Assembly (NCBI GenBank): GCA_947505105.1
Contig: CANNKG010000036.1
Span: 1-35,846 of the forward strand
Direction: 5' to 3'
DNA length: 35,846 nucleotides
DNA from: Methylococcaceae bacterium
GTDB lineage: Bacteria; Pseudomonadota; Gammaproteobacteria; Methylococcales; Methylomonadaceae
Below the pieces are notes generated by a model. That model searched no databases. It was not told the origin of the DNA and saw only the letters and a list, made by a program, of their open reading frames with translations. This document shows, piece by piece, positions 1-9,781 of the stretch. The position numbers and the translations under genes are program-made. Within the stretch, counting starts at the first letter, position 1; every line of letters begins with the position of its first letter.

Positions 1-2
1 AT

Positions 3-239
3 TCGGATTCAGACACGGATACCGACAGCGATTCAGACTCTGACAGTGACTCGGATTCAGACACGGATACCGACAGCGATTCAGACTCTGACAGTGACTC
101 GGATTCAGACACGGATACCGACAGCGATTCAGACTCTGACAGCGATTCAGACTCTGACAGTGACTCGGATTCTGACAGCGATTCAGACTCTGACAGTGAC
201 TCGGATTCTGACAGTGACTCGGATTCAGATTCTGATTCG
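3..239 (+). repeat. In-frame tandem repeat encoding Ser/Thr-Asp dipeptides
   Basis: A 48-bp unit occurs twice exactly (30-77 and 78-125), preceded by the end of a third copy (1-29). It is followed by shortened 18- and 36-bp variants up to about 239. All unit lengths are multiples of 6, so the Ser-Asp frame is always kept. This is the signature of expansion and contraction by slippage or recombination. Confidence 0.9.
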
Positions 240-1058
240 GACTGTGATTCAGATGATGATAAAGGGGAAAAGGATAAGAACTACAAAGAAGATCACCCAG
301 CTAAAGCAGAGGCAATGAACTTTGTGTCTATCGCAGTTGAAGATAAAACGGATGAGGCTCATGAGAAAATTCAAGCGCCTAAATCAGCTGATGATCAAGA
401 TTCTTCAGATGATGATAAATCGGCAAAAGATCATGAGACTAAACATGATGAAAAATCTGTCGATGCTGATGATCAAAAGAATGTCGAGTCTAAAGAAAAT
501 GATGATGAAAATTCAGATCAAAAGCATGAGCATGATTTAAGCAAACTAATCAATGAAGATGAATTGAATGATGAGTTGACTAAAAATCATGATGCTAAAA
601 AAGAGTCTTATAATGATCCGGTTAATGTTAAAGATACTCATGAAACTGATGCGGACAAAGATCACGATAGTTCAAAAGATAAAGAGCTAGATGATAAAAA
701 ACCATCTGATAATTTGGCGTCATTGGTTAATGAAGATGAATTAGATAAACATGATCTAGATAATAAACCGGAGCAAAAAACCGTTAAAGGTCAGGATGAT
801 AATGATCAAGATGATAAAGATCAGGAGCATAAATCCAATGATGATAAAATAAGTTCAGATAAGTCATTGAATGTGCACGATGTCTTAAATTCAGACCATG
901 ATCAGGAGTTATTGAAATCTAATGACTCATCTGATTCTGATAAAAAGCCTGGGGAGGATCATCATACAGAAAAATCCGAACCATTGAGTGGCGGTGAGTT
1001 GTTACTGGTACAAGAAACGCCAGTTGAGGATTTGAATGATCATGAGCACGGTCATTGA
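3..1058 (+). CDS. Acidic Ser-Asp repeat protein, 5' truncated by window edge
   Basis: The reading frame is open from the left edge to the TGA at 1056-1058, so the first Met at 315 is internal and the gene starts outside the window. Residues 1-80 are almost pure Ser/Thr-Asp dipeptides. They run without interruption into an Asp/Lys/His/Glu-rich segment of about 270 residues. That tail has two clear copies of an L-x2-L-[IV]-N-E-D-E-L motif (near 540 and 720) and a looser relative (near 870). No membrane anchor, LPXTG or lipobox is visible in the visible part. Such low-complexity acidic tracts are typical of secreted Ca-binding or adhesin-like proteins, but the function is not identifiable here. 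Two other frames through the repeat are also open; they give basic Thr/Ile/Arg or similar low-complexity products and are shadows. Confidence 0.75.
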   Translation, partial: SDSDTDTDSDSDSDSDSDSDTDTDSDSDSDSDSDSDTDTDSDSDSDSDSDSDSDSDSDSDSDSDSDSDSDSDSDSDSDSDCDSDDDKGEKDKNYKEDHPAKAEAMNFVSIAVEDKTDEAHEKIQAPKSADDQDSSDDDKSAKDHETKHDEKSVDADDQKNVESKENDDENSDQKHEHDLSKLINEDELNDELTKNHDAKKESYNDPVNVKDTHETDADKDHDSSKDKELDDKKPSDNLASLVNEDELDKHDLDNKPEQKTVKGQDDNDQDDKDQEHKSNDDKISSDKSLNVHDVLNSDHDQELLKSNDSSDSDKKPGEDHHTEKSEPLSGGELLLVQETPVEDLNDHEHGH

Positions 1059-1084
1059 TCCTTTTGGCTAGATAGTTAAAATTT

Positions 1085-1117
1085 GGGGCTCTCATGAAAA
1101 TGAGGGCCCTTTTTTTT
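1085..1117 (+). terminator. Rho-independent terminator of the Ser-Asp protein gene
   Basis: An 11-bp stem (1085-1095 with 1100-1110, containing G-T pairs) closes a GAAA tetraloop and is followed by seven T (1111-1117). It lies 27 bp after the stop codon. Confidence 0.85.
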
Positions 1118-1224
1118 GAATAGAGAAAGGAATGACGAAATTTAAAGTCATTCATTTTGGCGATAGGGGGAACTTTGCTGATGCAGTGGGAACTGTTTAT
1201 TCAGGGATGAGAGTGGTCATGGCG

Positions 1225-1249
1225 AGGGTGCACTTGAGGTATGCACCCT
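1225..1249 (-). terminator. Hairpin downstream of pmbA
   Basis: AGGGTGCA (1225-1232) and TGCACCCT (1242-1249) form a perfect 8-bp stem with a 9-nt loop, 42 bp past the pmbA stop. There is no T tract, so it is at best a weak or Rho-assisted terminator, or an mRNA 3'-end stabiliser. Confidence 0.4.
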
Positions 1250-1290
1250 GGGGGGAATTTAGCTTTTTGAGTTGGTGCGCTGTATGAAAT

Positions 1291-2622
1291 TTAAGACCCG
1301 GCGATGGACATTTGTTCGATTAAAATCGAACCGGTACGGATATTGCCTCGATAGTCGATATCATTGCCGATGGCGACAATTTGCTTAAACATGTTTTTTA
1401 AATTGCCGGCAATGGTAATTTCTTCAACCGGATATTGAATGATGCCATTTTCGACCCAGAATCCGGCAGCGCCTCTTGAATAATCTCCAGTGACGCTATT
1501 GACTCCTTGGCCCATTAGTTCAGTCACCAATAATCCAGTGTTTAGCAGTTTCAGCATGGCTGAAAAATCATTGACGCCAGGGTTAATGGTCAGGTTGTGA
1601 ACGCCCCCGGCATTTCCAGTGCTGCGCATGCCTAATTTTCGGGCTGAGTAACTGCCGAGGACATAACCTTGAATTACCCCTTGTTGAACAATGTGTCGCG
1701 TTTGAGTGGTTACGCCTTCTGCATCATAGACGGAACTTCCGAGTGCGTTTTTGAGCAAAGGTTGTTCATGAATATTTACGAAGTCTGGAAAAATTTGTTG
1801 GCCTAAGCTATCTAATAAAAATGAGGTTTTTCGATACAAATTACCGCCGCTGATCGCACCGATAAACGCGCTGATCAACCCAGAAGCAACTTCGGCTGAA
1901 TACAAAACCGGGCATTGGCAGGTGTTAATCTGACGACCATTTAGACGTTTGATGGTGCGTTCTGCGGCTTTCTGACCAATAGCTTCGGGTGAATCCAGTT
2001 GAGAAGCGTCACGAGCGACACTATACCAGTAGTCACGTTGCATGCTTTCGCCACGTTGTCCCAATACCGAACAACTCATGGAATGTCTACTTGAACTGTA
2101 GCCGTGAATAAAATTCAGGGTATTACCCAGAACTCGAATGCCCTGATGAGAATTTAACGTCGCACCTTCTGAATTGGTAATATCCGGATGATAGCTTCGT
2201 GCGGCTTGCTCACAAGCAATTGCTTGGGAAATCGCTTCGGTGGTCTCAATATTCCAGGGGTGGTAGATATCAAGATCCGGAAATTCTGTGGCTAACTCCT
2301 CAGCGTCAGGTAAGCCCGCATATTCATCAATACTGGCGAAACGAGCAATTGTGCAGGCGGCCTGAACGGTTTCGCGGATCGAATCGGGCGACAGGTCCGT
2401 GCTGCTTGCTGATCCTTTGCGTTTTCCGAAATACACGGTGACGCCGAGGCCTTGAGAGCAGTGATATTCAATGGTTTCCACCGTGCCTAATCTTGCGCTG
2501 ACTGACATTCCATCGTCAATATTTAAACCGGCCTCGGCGGCAGAGGCGCCTTGCTTGGTCGCTTCGGTGAGCAAATCATGCACGATGTTTTTTAAGCGAT
2601 TAATTTCTTCGTGATTTTGCAA
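1291..2622 (-). CDS. pmbA: PmbA/TldE, partner subunit of the TldD/TldE metalloprotease
   Basis: The 443-residue product matches the PmbA (TldE) family in length and sequence, including the N-terminal stretch with GLGVTVYFGKRKGSASS and a Gly-rich C-terminal half (SRGAAGFWVENG, TIAGNLKNMF). Unlike TldD it lacks the HExxxH metal site, as expected: in the known heterodimer TldD supplies the zinc and PmbA is the non-catalytic half. The E. coli pair degrades unfolded peptides, matures microcin B17 and acts on CcdA. It is the last gene of the minus-strand block, 127 bp after tldD, with a perfect palindrome in the gap. No RiPP precursor is recognisable nearby, so a housekeeping role is most likely. 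Confidence 0.95.
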   Translation of the reverse strand: MQNHEEINRLKNIVHDLLTEATKQGASAAEAGLNIDDGMSVSARLGTVETIEYHCSQGLGVTVYFGKRKGSASSTDLSPDSIRETVQAACTIARFASIDEYAGLPDAEELATEFPDLDIYHPWNIETTEAISQAIACEQAARSYHPDITNSEGATLNSHQGIRVLGNTLNFIHGYSSSRHSMSCSVLGQRGESMQRDYWYSVARDASQLDSPEAIGQKAAERTIKRLNGRQINTCQCPVLYSAEVASGLISAFIGAISGGNLYRKTSFLLDSLGQQIFPDFVNIHEQPLLKNALGSSVYDAEGVTTQTRHIVQQGVIQGYVLGSYSARKLGMRSTGNAGGVHNLTINPGVNDFSAMLKLLNTGLLVTELMGQGVNSVTGDYSRGAAGFWVENGIIQYPVEEITIAGNLKNMFKQIVAIGNDIDYRGNIRTGSILIEQMSIAGS

Positions 2623-2689
2623 AATAATATCTCTACATAAAAGGTTTAATACCTGAGAATTCGCCTGTCTAAAGCTGATTCGCTTTTAT

Positions 2690-2724
2690 GTTTCTTATCC
2701 AACAGTAAACAGTGGATAAGAAAC
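2690..2724. repeat. Perfect 12-bp inverted repeat between tldD and pmbA
   Basis: GTTTCTTATCCA (2690-2701) is the exact reverse complement of TGGATAAGAAAC (2713-2724), with an 11-nt spacer. On the transcribed minus strand it would form a strong hairpin in the tldD-pmbA intergenic RNA. There is no T tract after it. It could be an RNA processing or stability element or an extragenic palindrome. Confidence 0.7.
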
Positions 2725-2749
2725 TTGGCGAGAGCTATTCTCTACTCAA

Positions 2750-4192
2750 TTAAATTTGGGTTCCACCCACCGTAATACTTTCTATTTTTAGCGTTGGCTG
2801 GCCAACTCCCACCGGAACGCTTTGACCGTCTTTGCCGCAAGTTCCGACACCGCTATCGAGTTCCAGATCATTGCCTACCATCGTAACTTTGGTTAGGACT
2901 TCAGGGCCGTTGCCAATCAAGGTTGCACCTTTGACTGGGCGCGTAATTCGCCCATTTTCAATAAGATAGGCTTCGCTGGCCGAGAAGACAAACTTCCCCG
3001 AGGTGATGTCAACTTGGCCGCCGCCGAAGTTTTTAGCGTACAGGCCTTTTTTAACCGAACGCACGATTTCTTCAGGATCGTCTTTCCCTGCGAGCATATA
3101 AGTATTGGTCATTCTGGGTAAAGGTAAATGCGCGTAGGATTCGCGTCGACCGTTGCCACTTGGCGCGACCCCCATGAGTCGGGCATTAAGTTTGTCTTGT
3201 AAATATCCTTTCAGAATGCCGTTTTCGATCAATACGGTTTGTTGGGTCGGTGTACCTTCGTCATCAATACTTAATGAACCGCGTCTGCCGGAAAGTGTGC
3301 CATCATCAACGACTGTACATAAATTTGAAGCGACGCGTTCGCCAACGCGACTACTAAATGCCGATGTGCCCTTGCGGTTGAAATCGCCTTCCAGGCCATG
3401 ACCGATTGCTTCATGCAGTAAGATTCCAGGCCAGCCCGGACCTAAAACAACCGTCATAGTGCCCGCCGGAGCGGCCTCAGCTTCGAGGTTTACGAGAGCT
3501 TGTCTGACCGCTTCTTTGCCATAGTCGAACGCGGTGTTGCGTGCCAGGAAATAATGATAATCGCTACGAGCGCCGCCCCCCATGCTGCCACGTTCACGTC
3601 TGCCGTTGGCATCAACCACGACTACGGTGATATTGAGGCGTACTAAAGGTCTAATATCGGCGCTGAGTTTGCCTTGTTGATTGGCGATTAACACATGATC
3701 GTGGGCGGCAACGAGGCTGATCATGACATCTTCGATACGTGGATCGAGTTTCCGTGTTTCGAGGTCGAGTCTGTGCAGTAGATCGATTTTTTCTTGATCG
3801 GCAAGCGATTTTAGCGGGTTAATGCTTGGATAATAGCGAGGCCAGTTGCCTTCGTCGCTGATTTTAATGTGTCGCTCTTGTGCCTGACGAGTAATCGCTT
3901 TGACGTTATCGGTTGCGCGCAGTAAGAGCGGCATGTCAATGCGATCGGTATAAGCGAAACCGGTTTTTTCACCGGAAACAGCTCGGACACCCGCACCTTG
4001 TTCGATGCTGTGACTGCCTTCTTTGACAATACCGCCTTCCATCGACCAGGATTCAAAATGACTGGATTGAAAATAAAGATCGGCTTCGTCAACATCCGTG
4101 CTGAGTAAATGATGCAGTAATTGCTCGATGTGTGCTTCATTCAGACCATTTGGGGCGAGAAGGGTTTGTTTAACTTGAAGTAATGTATCCAT
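2750..4192 (-). CDS. tldD: TldD, catalytic subunit of the TldD/TldE zinc metalloprotease
   Basis: The product has 480 residues, the normal family size. The metal motif HEAIGHG (H260, E261, H265) sits in the expected position after GPGWPGILL, and the C-terminal part has the family's [13 protein letters not shown] segment, whose Cys is a known additional zinc ligand. With PmbA it forms a barrel-like heterodimeric peptidase in the cytoplasm. The gene follows the BamC-like lipoprotein gene by about 40 bp. The tldD-after-yhdP order, with the nitrilase gene in between, is common in gammaproteobacteria. Confidence 0.96.
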   Translation of the reverse strand: MDTLLQVKQTLLAPNGLNEAHIEQLLHHLLSTDVDEADLYFQSSHFESWSMEGGIVKEGSHSIEQGAGVRAVSGEKTGFAYTDRIDMPLLLRATDNVKAITRQAQERHIKISDEGNWPRYYPSINPLKSLADQEKIDLLHRLDLETRKLDPRIEDVMISLVAAHDHVLIANQQGKLSADIRPLVRLNITVVVVDANGRRERGSMGGGARSDYHYFLARNTAFDYGKEAVRQALVNLEAEAAPAGTMTVVLGPGWPGILLHEAIGHGLEGDFNRKGTSAFSSRVGERVASNLCTVVDDGTLSGRRGSLSIDDEGTPTQQTVLIENGILKGYLQDKLNARLMGVAPSGNGRRESYAHLPLPRMTNTYMLAGKDDPEEIVRSVKKGLYAKNFGGGQVDITSGKFVFSASEAYLIENGRITRPVKGATLIGNGPEVLTKVTMVGNDLELDSGVGTCGKDGQSVPVGVGQPTLKIESITVGGTQI

Positions 4193-4231
4193 GGAGTCTC
4201 TGTCGGGCGCTAAGATCGATTAAAAGAAAGC

Positions 4232-4927
4232 TTAGTGTTTTTCACGCTCGGAAAAACCATCATGCAGGTATTTGTATAGCGTCGACAACAGCCGTCTCTG
4301 GCTATCGTCAGGGCCGCTGATTGATGCATCGACGACTTCGTCGGTGTTATCACTGATATTTTTCTGAGTGGTCACTGCGCCGATATCTTTTGCTATCACC
4401 AGGGTATTATTGCCGACTTGTTTAACGGTGAGTTGATATTTACGAAATGAGGTTTTGGAAGAAAATAATGACCCTGTTAGCAGGCCCATCAAGCCATGAT
4501 CAGAGCTATAAACACCGTCAGCATCATAAGTTCCTTCCAGTGGCTCGTCTTTCTTTGTTTCTTTCTCGTTCGATGCTTGATAAGCATCCGTATCAAAGGT
4601 GACCAGAAATATTCCATCACTACGATTACGGTCGGTGAGCATGAAATTCTTATGCTTCATTACTTGTTCGAGAATTTCCCAACTTGTTTCAAAATTCATT
4701 GATAAAGTTAAAATTGGCGCATATTGACTACCGCTTAAGTTAACTCTGTCGCCTAAGCCATTGGTTACGAGGGTTTCATCGATAATCTTCGGCGTTTGGA
4801 TATTTGGGTTGATGGCTAATTGTGGTGGACGTTCCAGTAACTCATAAGCATCATGATGTTTACTGCCGCAGGCAGGCAGTAACAAGATCATTAACGTGGT
4901 GTTAAGTAATTGTTTAATATTGTGCAT
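4232..4927 (-). CDS. BamC/NlpB-like lipoprotein
   Basis: The product is a lipoprotein of 231 residues: a short basic N-terminus, a hydrophobic segment and a lipobox-like LLPAC near residue 20. After it comes the extended Pro-rich ERPPQL-type segment seen in BamC proteins. A helix-grip-like region follows (ETSWEILEQVMKHKNFMLTDRN, then YQLTVKQVGNNTLVIAKD). I infer a BamC-related accessory subunit of the outer-membrane barrel assembly machine. The match is to architecture and pattern, and the location (BamC usually lies beside dapA) is atypical. The longest frame begins with TTG at 4936, two bases after the nitrilase stop. I prefer the ATG at 4927 because it gives a normal lipoprotein signal. 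Confidence 0.6.
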   Translation of the reverse strand: MHNIKQLLNTTLMILLLPACGSKHHDAYELLERPPQLAINPNIQTPKIIDETLVTNGLGDRVNLSGSQYAPILTLSMNFETSWEILEQVMKHKNFMLTDRNRSDGIFLVTFDTDAYQASNEKETKKDEPLEGTYDADGVYSSDHGLMGLLTGSLFSSKTSFRKYQLTVKQVGNNTLVIAKDIGAVTTQKNISDNTDEVVDASISGPDDSQRRLLSTLYKYLHDGFSEREKH

Positions 4928-4937
4928 AGGTATCAAA

Positions 4938-5747
4938 TTAAAAGCGACGATGTTGCAATACTGGGAATTTCAAACGAATATTGTGTAGTTTATCGAGATC
5001 GATATTAGCGCTGGCAAAGCCTAGGCCAGATTTGTGGCAATCCAAAATTTGTCCCCACGGATCGATGATCATGCTGTGTCCAAAGGTTTGCCGACCATTA
5101 CTGTGGGTTCCGCCTTGGTTTGGTGCGATCACATAGCATAAATTTTCGATTGCGCGCGCACGTAACAAGACTTCCCAATGCGCGGCGCCAGTTTGGGCGG
5201 TAAACGCGGCTGGGAAGATCAGAATTTCTACCCCTTGTGCATGCATTGCGCGAAACATCTCTGGAAAACGCAGATCATAGCAAACGGCAAAGCCAATTTT
5301 ACCGAACGGGGTTTCGAAGACTAACGGCGTCTGGCCCGCTTCGATCGAGTCTGATTCTCGATATACTTCGGTTGTGCCGGGGACGTCCACATCGAAAAGA
5401 TGGATTTTGTCATAGCGAGCGAGTTGTTGGCCTTGGTCGTTGTATAACAGACAAGCCGCCCGGACTTTATTATCGGCATCACCAATGAGGGGAATCGTAC
5501 CGGCAATAATCCACACGGAATATTTTTGGGCGGTTTCTGCCAGAAAATTCTGAATGGGGCCATGTCCTTCCGCTTCCCGATGGTTGAGTTTATCGCTGAC
5601 ATTTTCACCCATCAGGGGAAAGTTTTCTGGTAAGACGACCAGTTTGGCGCCTGCTTGAGTGGCTGCCGCAATCAGTTTATCCGCATCGGCTAAATTTTCG
5701 GCGACATTGCCAGAAGATACCATTTGAATGGCTGCACATAGATTCAT
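4938..5747 (-). CDS. Nitrilase-superfamily amidase (Nit-type carbon-nitrogen hydrolase)
   Basis: The 269-residue protein has the complete Glu-Lys-Cys triad of the carbon-nitrogen hydrolase superfamily: E41 in LPENF, K114 in RYDKIHLFD and C156 in AVCYDLRFPE. These contexts match the Nit1/Nit2-like group, whose members hydrolyse omega-amides or deaminated glutathione; cytoplasmic amide or dipeptide repair is the likely role. The gene sits between yhdP (17 bp gap) and the BamC-like lipoprotein gene, a position where a nitrilase gene is often found in gammaproteobacteria. The exact substrate cannot be read from sequence. Confidence 0.9.
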   Translation of the reverse strand: MNLCAAIQMVSSGNVAENLADADKLIAAATQAGAKLVVLPENFPLMGENVSDKLNHREAEGHGPIQNFLAETAQKYSVWIIAGTIPLIGDADNKVRAACLLYNDQGQQLARYDKIHLFDVDVPGTTEVYRESDSIEAGQTPLVFETPFGKIGFAVCYDLRFPEMFRAMHAQGVEILIFPAAFTAQTGAAHWEVLLRARAIENLCYVIAPNQGGTHSNGRQTFGHSMIIDPWGQILDCHKSGLGFASANIDLDKLHNIRLKFPVLQHRRF

Positions 5748-5764
5748 TATGATTCTCTAACGCT

Positions 5765-8700
5765 TCATTTTTTTGTTGTATCGGTTAACCAGGAAAAATC
5801 GGTTAGTCCTGACCAAGTTTTAGACAGCAAGCCATCATTGTCATGAACTTGAATGACCTTTGGATTATCCCAAGTGCCTTCTAGTTTATATTCCGAACCC
5901 AGTAAAAAACCTTCCTGAGGGGTTCCGGTCAAGGTTTCGACTGCAAATGTCAGAACTTCGTCCACAATTGTACCAGCAATGGGTAATGCGGCAGAACTTT
6001 TGGGCAGTACGCTTACCTGATGATTCAGGCTATGTCGGGATAATTCACTTGGGCCACTGATGCTAATCATTGCCGGTATTGCGTCAATTTTTAGTTTATC
6101 GGTATCCGCAACGCCTTGGTGCAGATCAAAATGTCCTGCAATACTATTAAAGGTCAAGCCCTGCGCTAACAAGTCGCTAAAATCAAGGCGCAAACGTCGC
6201 CCCCATTGTTCCATTGCTAGAAACCCTAGGACTCTGCCGAATCCCGGTTCGATACTTAAAATGCGTCCATTTTTCAATTCGACGTCGATTCGTCCTTCAA
6301 GTTTTTCGAGGGCAAAATTCTGAGGAGCGCCATTCCAATTTACCGCAAATTCAACAAATGCCTCAGAATTTTTTAGATTGCTGGTGAAGTCGAGTTGTTC
6401 TAAAACTTCGCCGAATTGTTGCATTTTTAGGGTGCCGAGTGCACTGGTAACTTGTTCACTGGCATTGGAAATCCAGTTTCCGGTTAATTCGAGTGTACCA
6501 TGTGAATGTTTAAGCGTTACCGACTTAAATTCAATCCCATTGGTGATGCGTTGGGTTTTTATGGCCAGTTGGCCGAGATCGACCTTATTCCAAAGCACCT
6601 GTTCACTGGTTAAGTTAAATAATGGCAACCGATTTGAGGTTGGCGTTGTTGATGGCGCATTGCTTAAGTTATTCAAACCCGAAAAATTCAGATAATCAAG
6701 TTGTAACAGGGTTGGTAAATCTGCGTTAGTATTAAATGGCTTGGTAATTTTGCCTTTTAATAAGGGGCTATCAATCTGGATATGCCAGTGATTCGGGTCC
6801 CGATGCATTTTTATTTGGGCGTGGCCTGTGTCTTGCTCATGCCACATTAAATGTTCAGTATTCACTTCGAGAATATCAAATAATTCGCTGGTTTCAGTTG
6901 AATCCTCTTGATCTGTAAACTTAAGCCATTCATTCGCGGCAATACGAGGCAAATGAATTTGCAATGCCAGATGTTCGGTTGCGAGTGCTGAAAATTTTGG
7001 AGTACCGATCAGAATTTGACCGGAATGCAAACGCCGTTGTTTTGGATCAAAATTTAACGCAGCCTGCAATTGCCCGGCATAATGGATGTTGATCGGAATG
7101 GTACTTTGGTCGGTCAACTGGATATGTAAATTAAAAGGCTTGGACTGATTCGGTGTTTTATACAATACATCCGGCAACATGACTTTTAGGCCAATGAGAT
7201 CTGAATTCAGGTCTAGTTGCAGGTGTTGATTTTCAGCGTCCGGAATCTGAAGTTTAAGTTGATAATCGGTTTCGCCTTCGGCATACAGCCATAACGGTTG
7301 TTTAAATTGTTTTGCTAAACCGATCATGTTACTAGAACCCTGTAAGTCAATTTGTAACTTGCCGGGTAAGTTTTTAATGGCGCAGCTAATTTGACTATCC
7401 AATGTTTGTCCTGTTAACGCACCTTGATTTAGCCCGTCTTCGTCAAATTTAAGGGTACCTTGAATGTGATTTACCGGTAAATCAAGCGGAAGCACGTTAA
7501 ATCTCGCATCATGTACATGTGCCGTCCCTGCAACTTTGATTTTTCCTTCGTCAATTAATGGAATCTGGATGTTCATTTTAAGCCCGGTAGCACCTTCGGG
7601 CTCAATAATGTCTCGCATAGCGGTTAGTCTGGATGCAATTGGGCTGTTCTGTAGATAGTCGATAATTTGCCGCATATCGCCCTCACCCGCACCATCAATC
7701 GTTAAATAGTCGCTAAAGTTAAACGACTTTAAATGCATTTCGAGTTCTGAAAACTTGAATTCTTGGGCATAGGCGTGTTGGGCAACTACCTGCATTCCAT
7801 CCTGGTAGAACAGGATTTTAGCATCGAGTTTTTCGAGAGGTTTCCAATCTGACGCATAATTCAGTCCGATATCAAAGATATCCAGGTCAATTTGAAAAAC
7901 ACCTTCCTGTTTGTGGAACGGAAAATCGGCGAGTTTGCCTCTAAGAATTGCGCCACGCGGTTCGACACGACCTTTCAAGAAGGCCGAATCTAACCAACCG
8001 ACAGTATCAGAGCCTAGCAGGGCGGTGGGGAAGTATTTTGAAAAAGTGTGAATGTCGGTATTACCCGTGATGGCAGTGGTCAAATCGATACTGGCGTCCC
8101 ATGACTGTTTATCGAACATGAGTTTTAATCGACTGTTGGCTTGAAGATCCGGAACTGTCAAAGTAACCGCTGGGCTTTCAAATTCCCAACTATTCTCGGT
8201 TTGTTGCCAAGTAAAATGGGCGCTTAAATTATTTAAGGGTAATGGTTTGGCGAATGTTTGAGGTAGGTCAAGTACGGAACCTTGGGCATTAACCTCTATT
8301 ATGCCGTGTTGTTGGTTACCCTCAATATGGCCACTGAGCTGGTTAAATCCTGGAATATCGCCGGAGGCTTGTAGACCCAAGTGTTCAAAGTCGGCTGAGA
8401 CGGAGAATTGTTCAGTTGTCGGAGTCGTTATTAACTCAAGATTGTTGAACTGCCCTTGTAAAGTATCGAAGGGAGTTTTCGTCGTGTCTGTACTAAAAAA
8501 AGTATGTACGGTTGTAAATTCGTGTAAATCCAGATGCCCAGTTTGTAGGGCGATTTGTTTAACTTCCAGTGCGGGGAGGACACCGGCGGGTTCGGAGTGA
8601 TGTTTGCCGTCAATTTTGATTTTGGTGATGGGAAGATTGGCATGTTGTGTTTTGAGACTGAGTTGTTCGACGAGTAATTGCCAGTCATGTTCATGGACAG

Positions 8701-9598
8701 TGGCCTTGAATTGTTGTTCAAAATTATTCACCATCAATGGTGCATGATTGGATCGATTGAGTTCGGCATTGGTAATATGCACATTGCCGGTCACTGTTTG
8801 TAACGCCGAGTTTTGCCATTTCGACCAAAGTTGCAGATCAGCTTGTCCTGACTTGAGCGTTATATCGAGGGGCCAAGAGTTAAGATAGGGATTCTCCAGT
8901 TGAACACTCTTAGCCTCTGCATAAATGAAGCCTGAAAGTTGTTGTGGTGCTAAAAAATTGCCTTGTAAGCGCATCGCGAGATTAATTTTTTTCGCTAAAT
9001 GAGCGGGGGGCGTGGCAATGATATTTAAACGATGTTGTTGGCCGTTCTCAGTATTTTGCAGGCTAAAATCGACATCACTATAGAACAACAGAGACGGATT
9101 CTGTGCCTCCTGCCATCCGATTCGGCTTCGTAACAATTCGATTTGAGTTGTTTGTAGCAGCCAGAGCGGTGGTGATTGATTGGGGTCATTGCCCAAGCCA
9201 GGAATTCTGATACTGCCATCTTGTTGATGCAGCAAAGTAAGATTAGTGCCAATCAGCGTCAACCAGGACGAGGCCATAATTTGCTGCTGGCTTAATCCAT
9301 CGAGTAGATTTAGACTTAAATGGATTTCGGCAATAGTCAAAGCGACTTGTTTCGGGAAATCGGAGCGATAAGCCCGAACATCTTTTAAGACCAATTCAGG
9401 CCGAAATCCGCGCATACCTGCAGCTAAACTCGCAATAGAAACAGGCACTCCAAGTTCATGACTGATTTGATGGGCGAGCGTTTCTTTATAATCCGTGATG
9501 GTCGCCAGCGTAATTCTGATGACCGTCGATGCTAAGGCAAGACTGATGAGACTCCAGAAAATAAGGTGGCGAGTGGCTCGGGTGATGTGGTGGATCAT
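5765..9598 (-). CDS. yhdP: YhdP, AsmA-like envelope lipid-transport protein
   Basis: This is a 1277-residue protein (E. coli YhdP is about 1266). It has a single N-terminal membrane segment (about residues 10-30), a very long periplasmic region of repeating beta-strand pattern (DUF3971/AsmA type), and the conserved C-terminal block with GRVLGFLAMEQWGRRLRLDFSD-type sequence and EYKLEGTWDNPKV. AsmA-like proteins of this group (YhdP, TamB, YdbH) form hydrophobic grooves bridging inner and outer membrane and carry phospholipids. It follows rng after 183 bp and precedes the nitrilase gene by 17 bp. The rng-yhdP-tldD neighbourhood supports the assignment. Confidence 0.93.
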   Translation of the reverse strand: MIHHITRATRHLIFWSLISLALASTVIRITLATITDYKETLAHQISHELGVPVSIASLAAGMRGFRPELVLKDVRAYRSDFPKQVALTIAEIHLSLNLLDGLSQQQIMASSWLTLIGTNLTLLHQQDGSIRIPGLGNDPNQSPPLWLLQTTQIELLRSRIGWQEAQNPSLLFYSDVDFSLQNTENGQQHRLNIIATPPAHLAKKINLAMRLQGNFLAPQQLSGFIYAEAKSVQLENPYLNSWPLDITLKSGQADLQLWSKWQNSALQTVTGNVHITNAELNRSNHAPLMVNNFEQQFKATVHEHDWQLLVEQLSLKTQHANLPITKIKIDGKHHSEPAGVLPALEVKQIALQTGHLDLHEFTTVHTFFSTDTTKTPFDTLQGQFNNLELITTPTTEQFSVSADFEHLGLQASGDIPGFNQLSGHIEGNQQHGIIEVNAQGSVLDLPQTFAKPLPLNNLSAHFTWQQTENSWEFESPAVTLTVPDLQANSRLKLMFDKQSWDASIDLTTAITGNTDIHTFSKYFPTALLGSDTVGWLDSAFLKGRVEPRGAILRGKLADFPFHKQEGVFQIDLDIFDIGLNYASDWKPLEKLDAKILFYQDGMQVVAQHAYAQEFKFSELEMHLKSFNFSDYLTIDGAGEGDMRQIIDYLQNSPIASRLTAMRDIIEPEGATGLKMNIQIPLIDEGKIKVAGTAHVHDARFNVLPLDLPVNHIQGTLKFDEDGLNQGALTGQTLDSQISCAIKNLPGKLQIDLQGSSNMIGLAKQFKQPLWLYAEGETDYQLKLQIPDAENQHLQLDLNSDLIGLKVMLPDVLYKTPNQSKPFNLHIQLTDQSTIPINIHYAGQLQAALNFDPKQRRLHSGQILIGTPKFSALATEHLALQIHLPRIAANEWLKFTDQEDSTETSELFDILEVNTEHLMWHEQDTGHAQIKMHRDPNHWHIQIDSPLLKGKITKPFNTNADLPTLLQLDYLNFSGLNNLSNAPSTTPTSNRLPLFNLTSEQVLWNKVDLGQLAIKTQRITNGIEFKSVTLKHSHGTLELTGNWISNASEQVTSALGTLKMQQFGEVLEQLDFTSNLKNSEAFVEFAVNWNGAPQNFALEKLEGRIDVELKNGRILSIEPGFGRVLGFLAMEQWGRRLRLDFSDLLAQGLTFNSIAGHFDLHQGVADTDKLKIDAIPAMISISGPSELSRHSLNHQVSVLPKSSAALPIAGTIVDEVLTFAVETLTGTPQEGFLLGSEYKLEGTWDNPKVIQVHDNDGLLSKTWSGLTDFSWLTDTTKK

Positions 9599-9781
9599 TT
9601 ATGCTAAGGCGTGACCCATTTTGAGATAAGCTTGTTCTGAAGCTGACTTAAGTAGTTATTGCGAATAACGGGAGTATTTGATCCCTTATGGCTGGCATGG
9701 CTGAGGGATAGCGGGCATGCTAAGGCCCTCAGGCCTGGGCATTGAGCGATGAGTGGGCCAAGTGCGGATCGACCTTGAAAA

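Noticed and set aside
46-318. 90-residue Thr/Ile/Arg-rich ORF at the left end
   Set aside because: It is another frame of the Ser-Asp repeat; the neighbouring frame gives the coherent acidic protein that continues to 1058.
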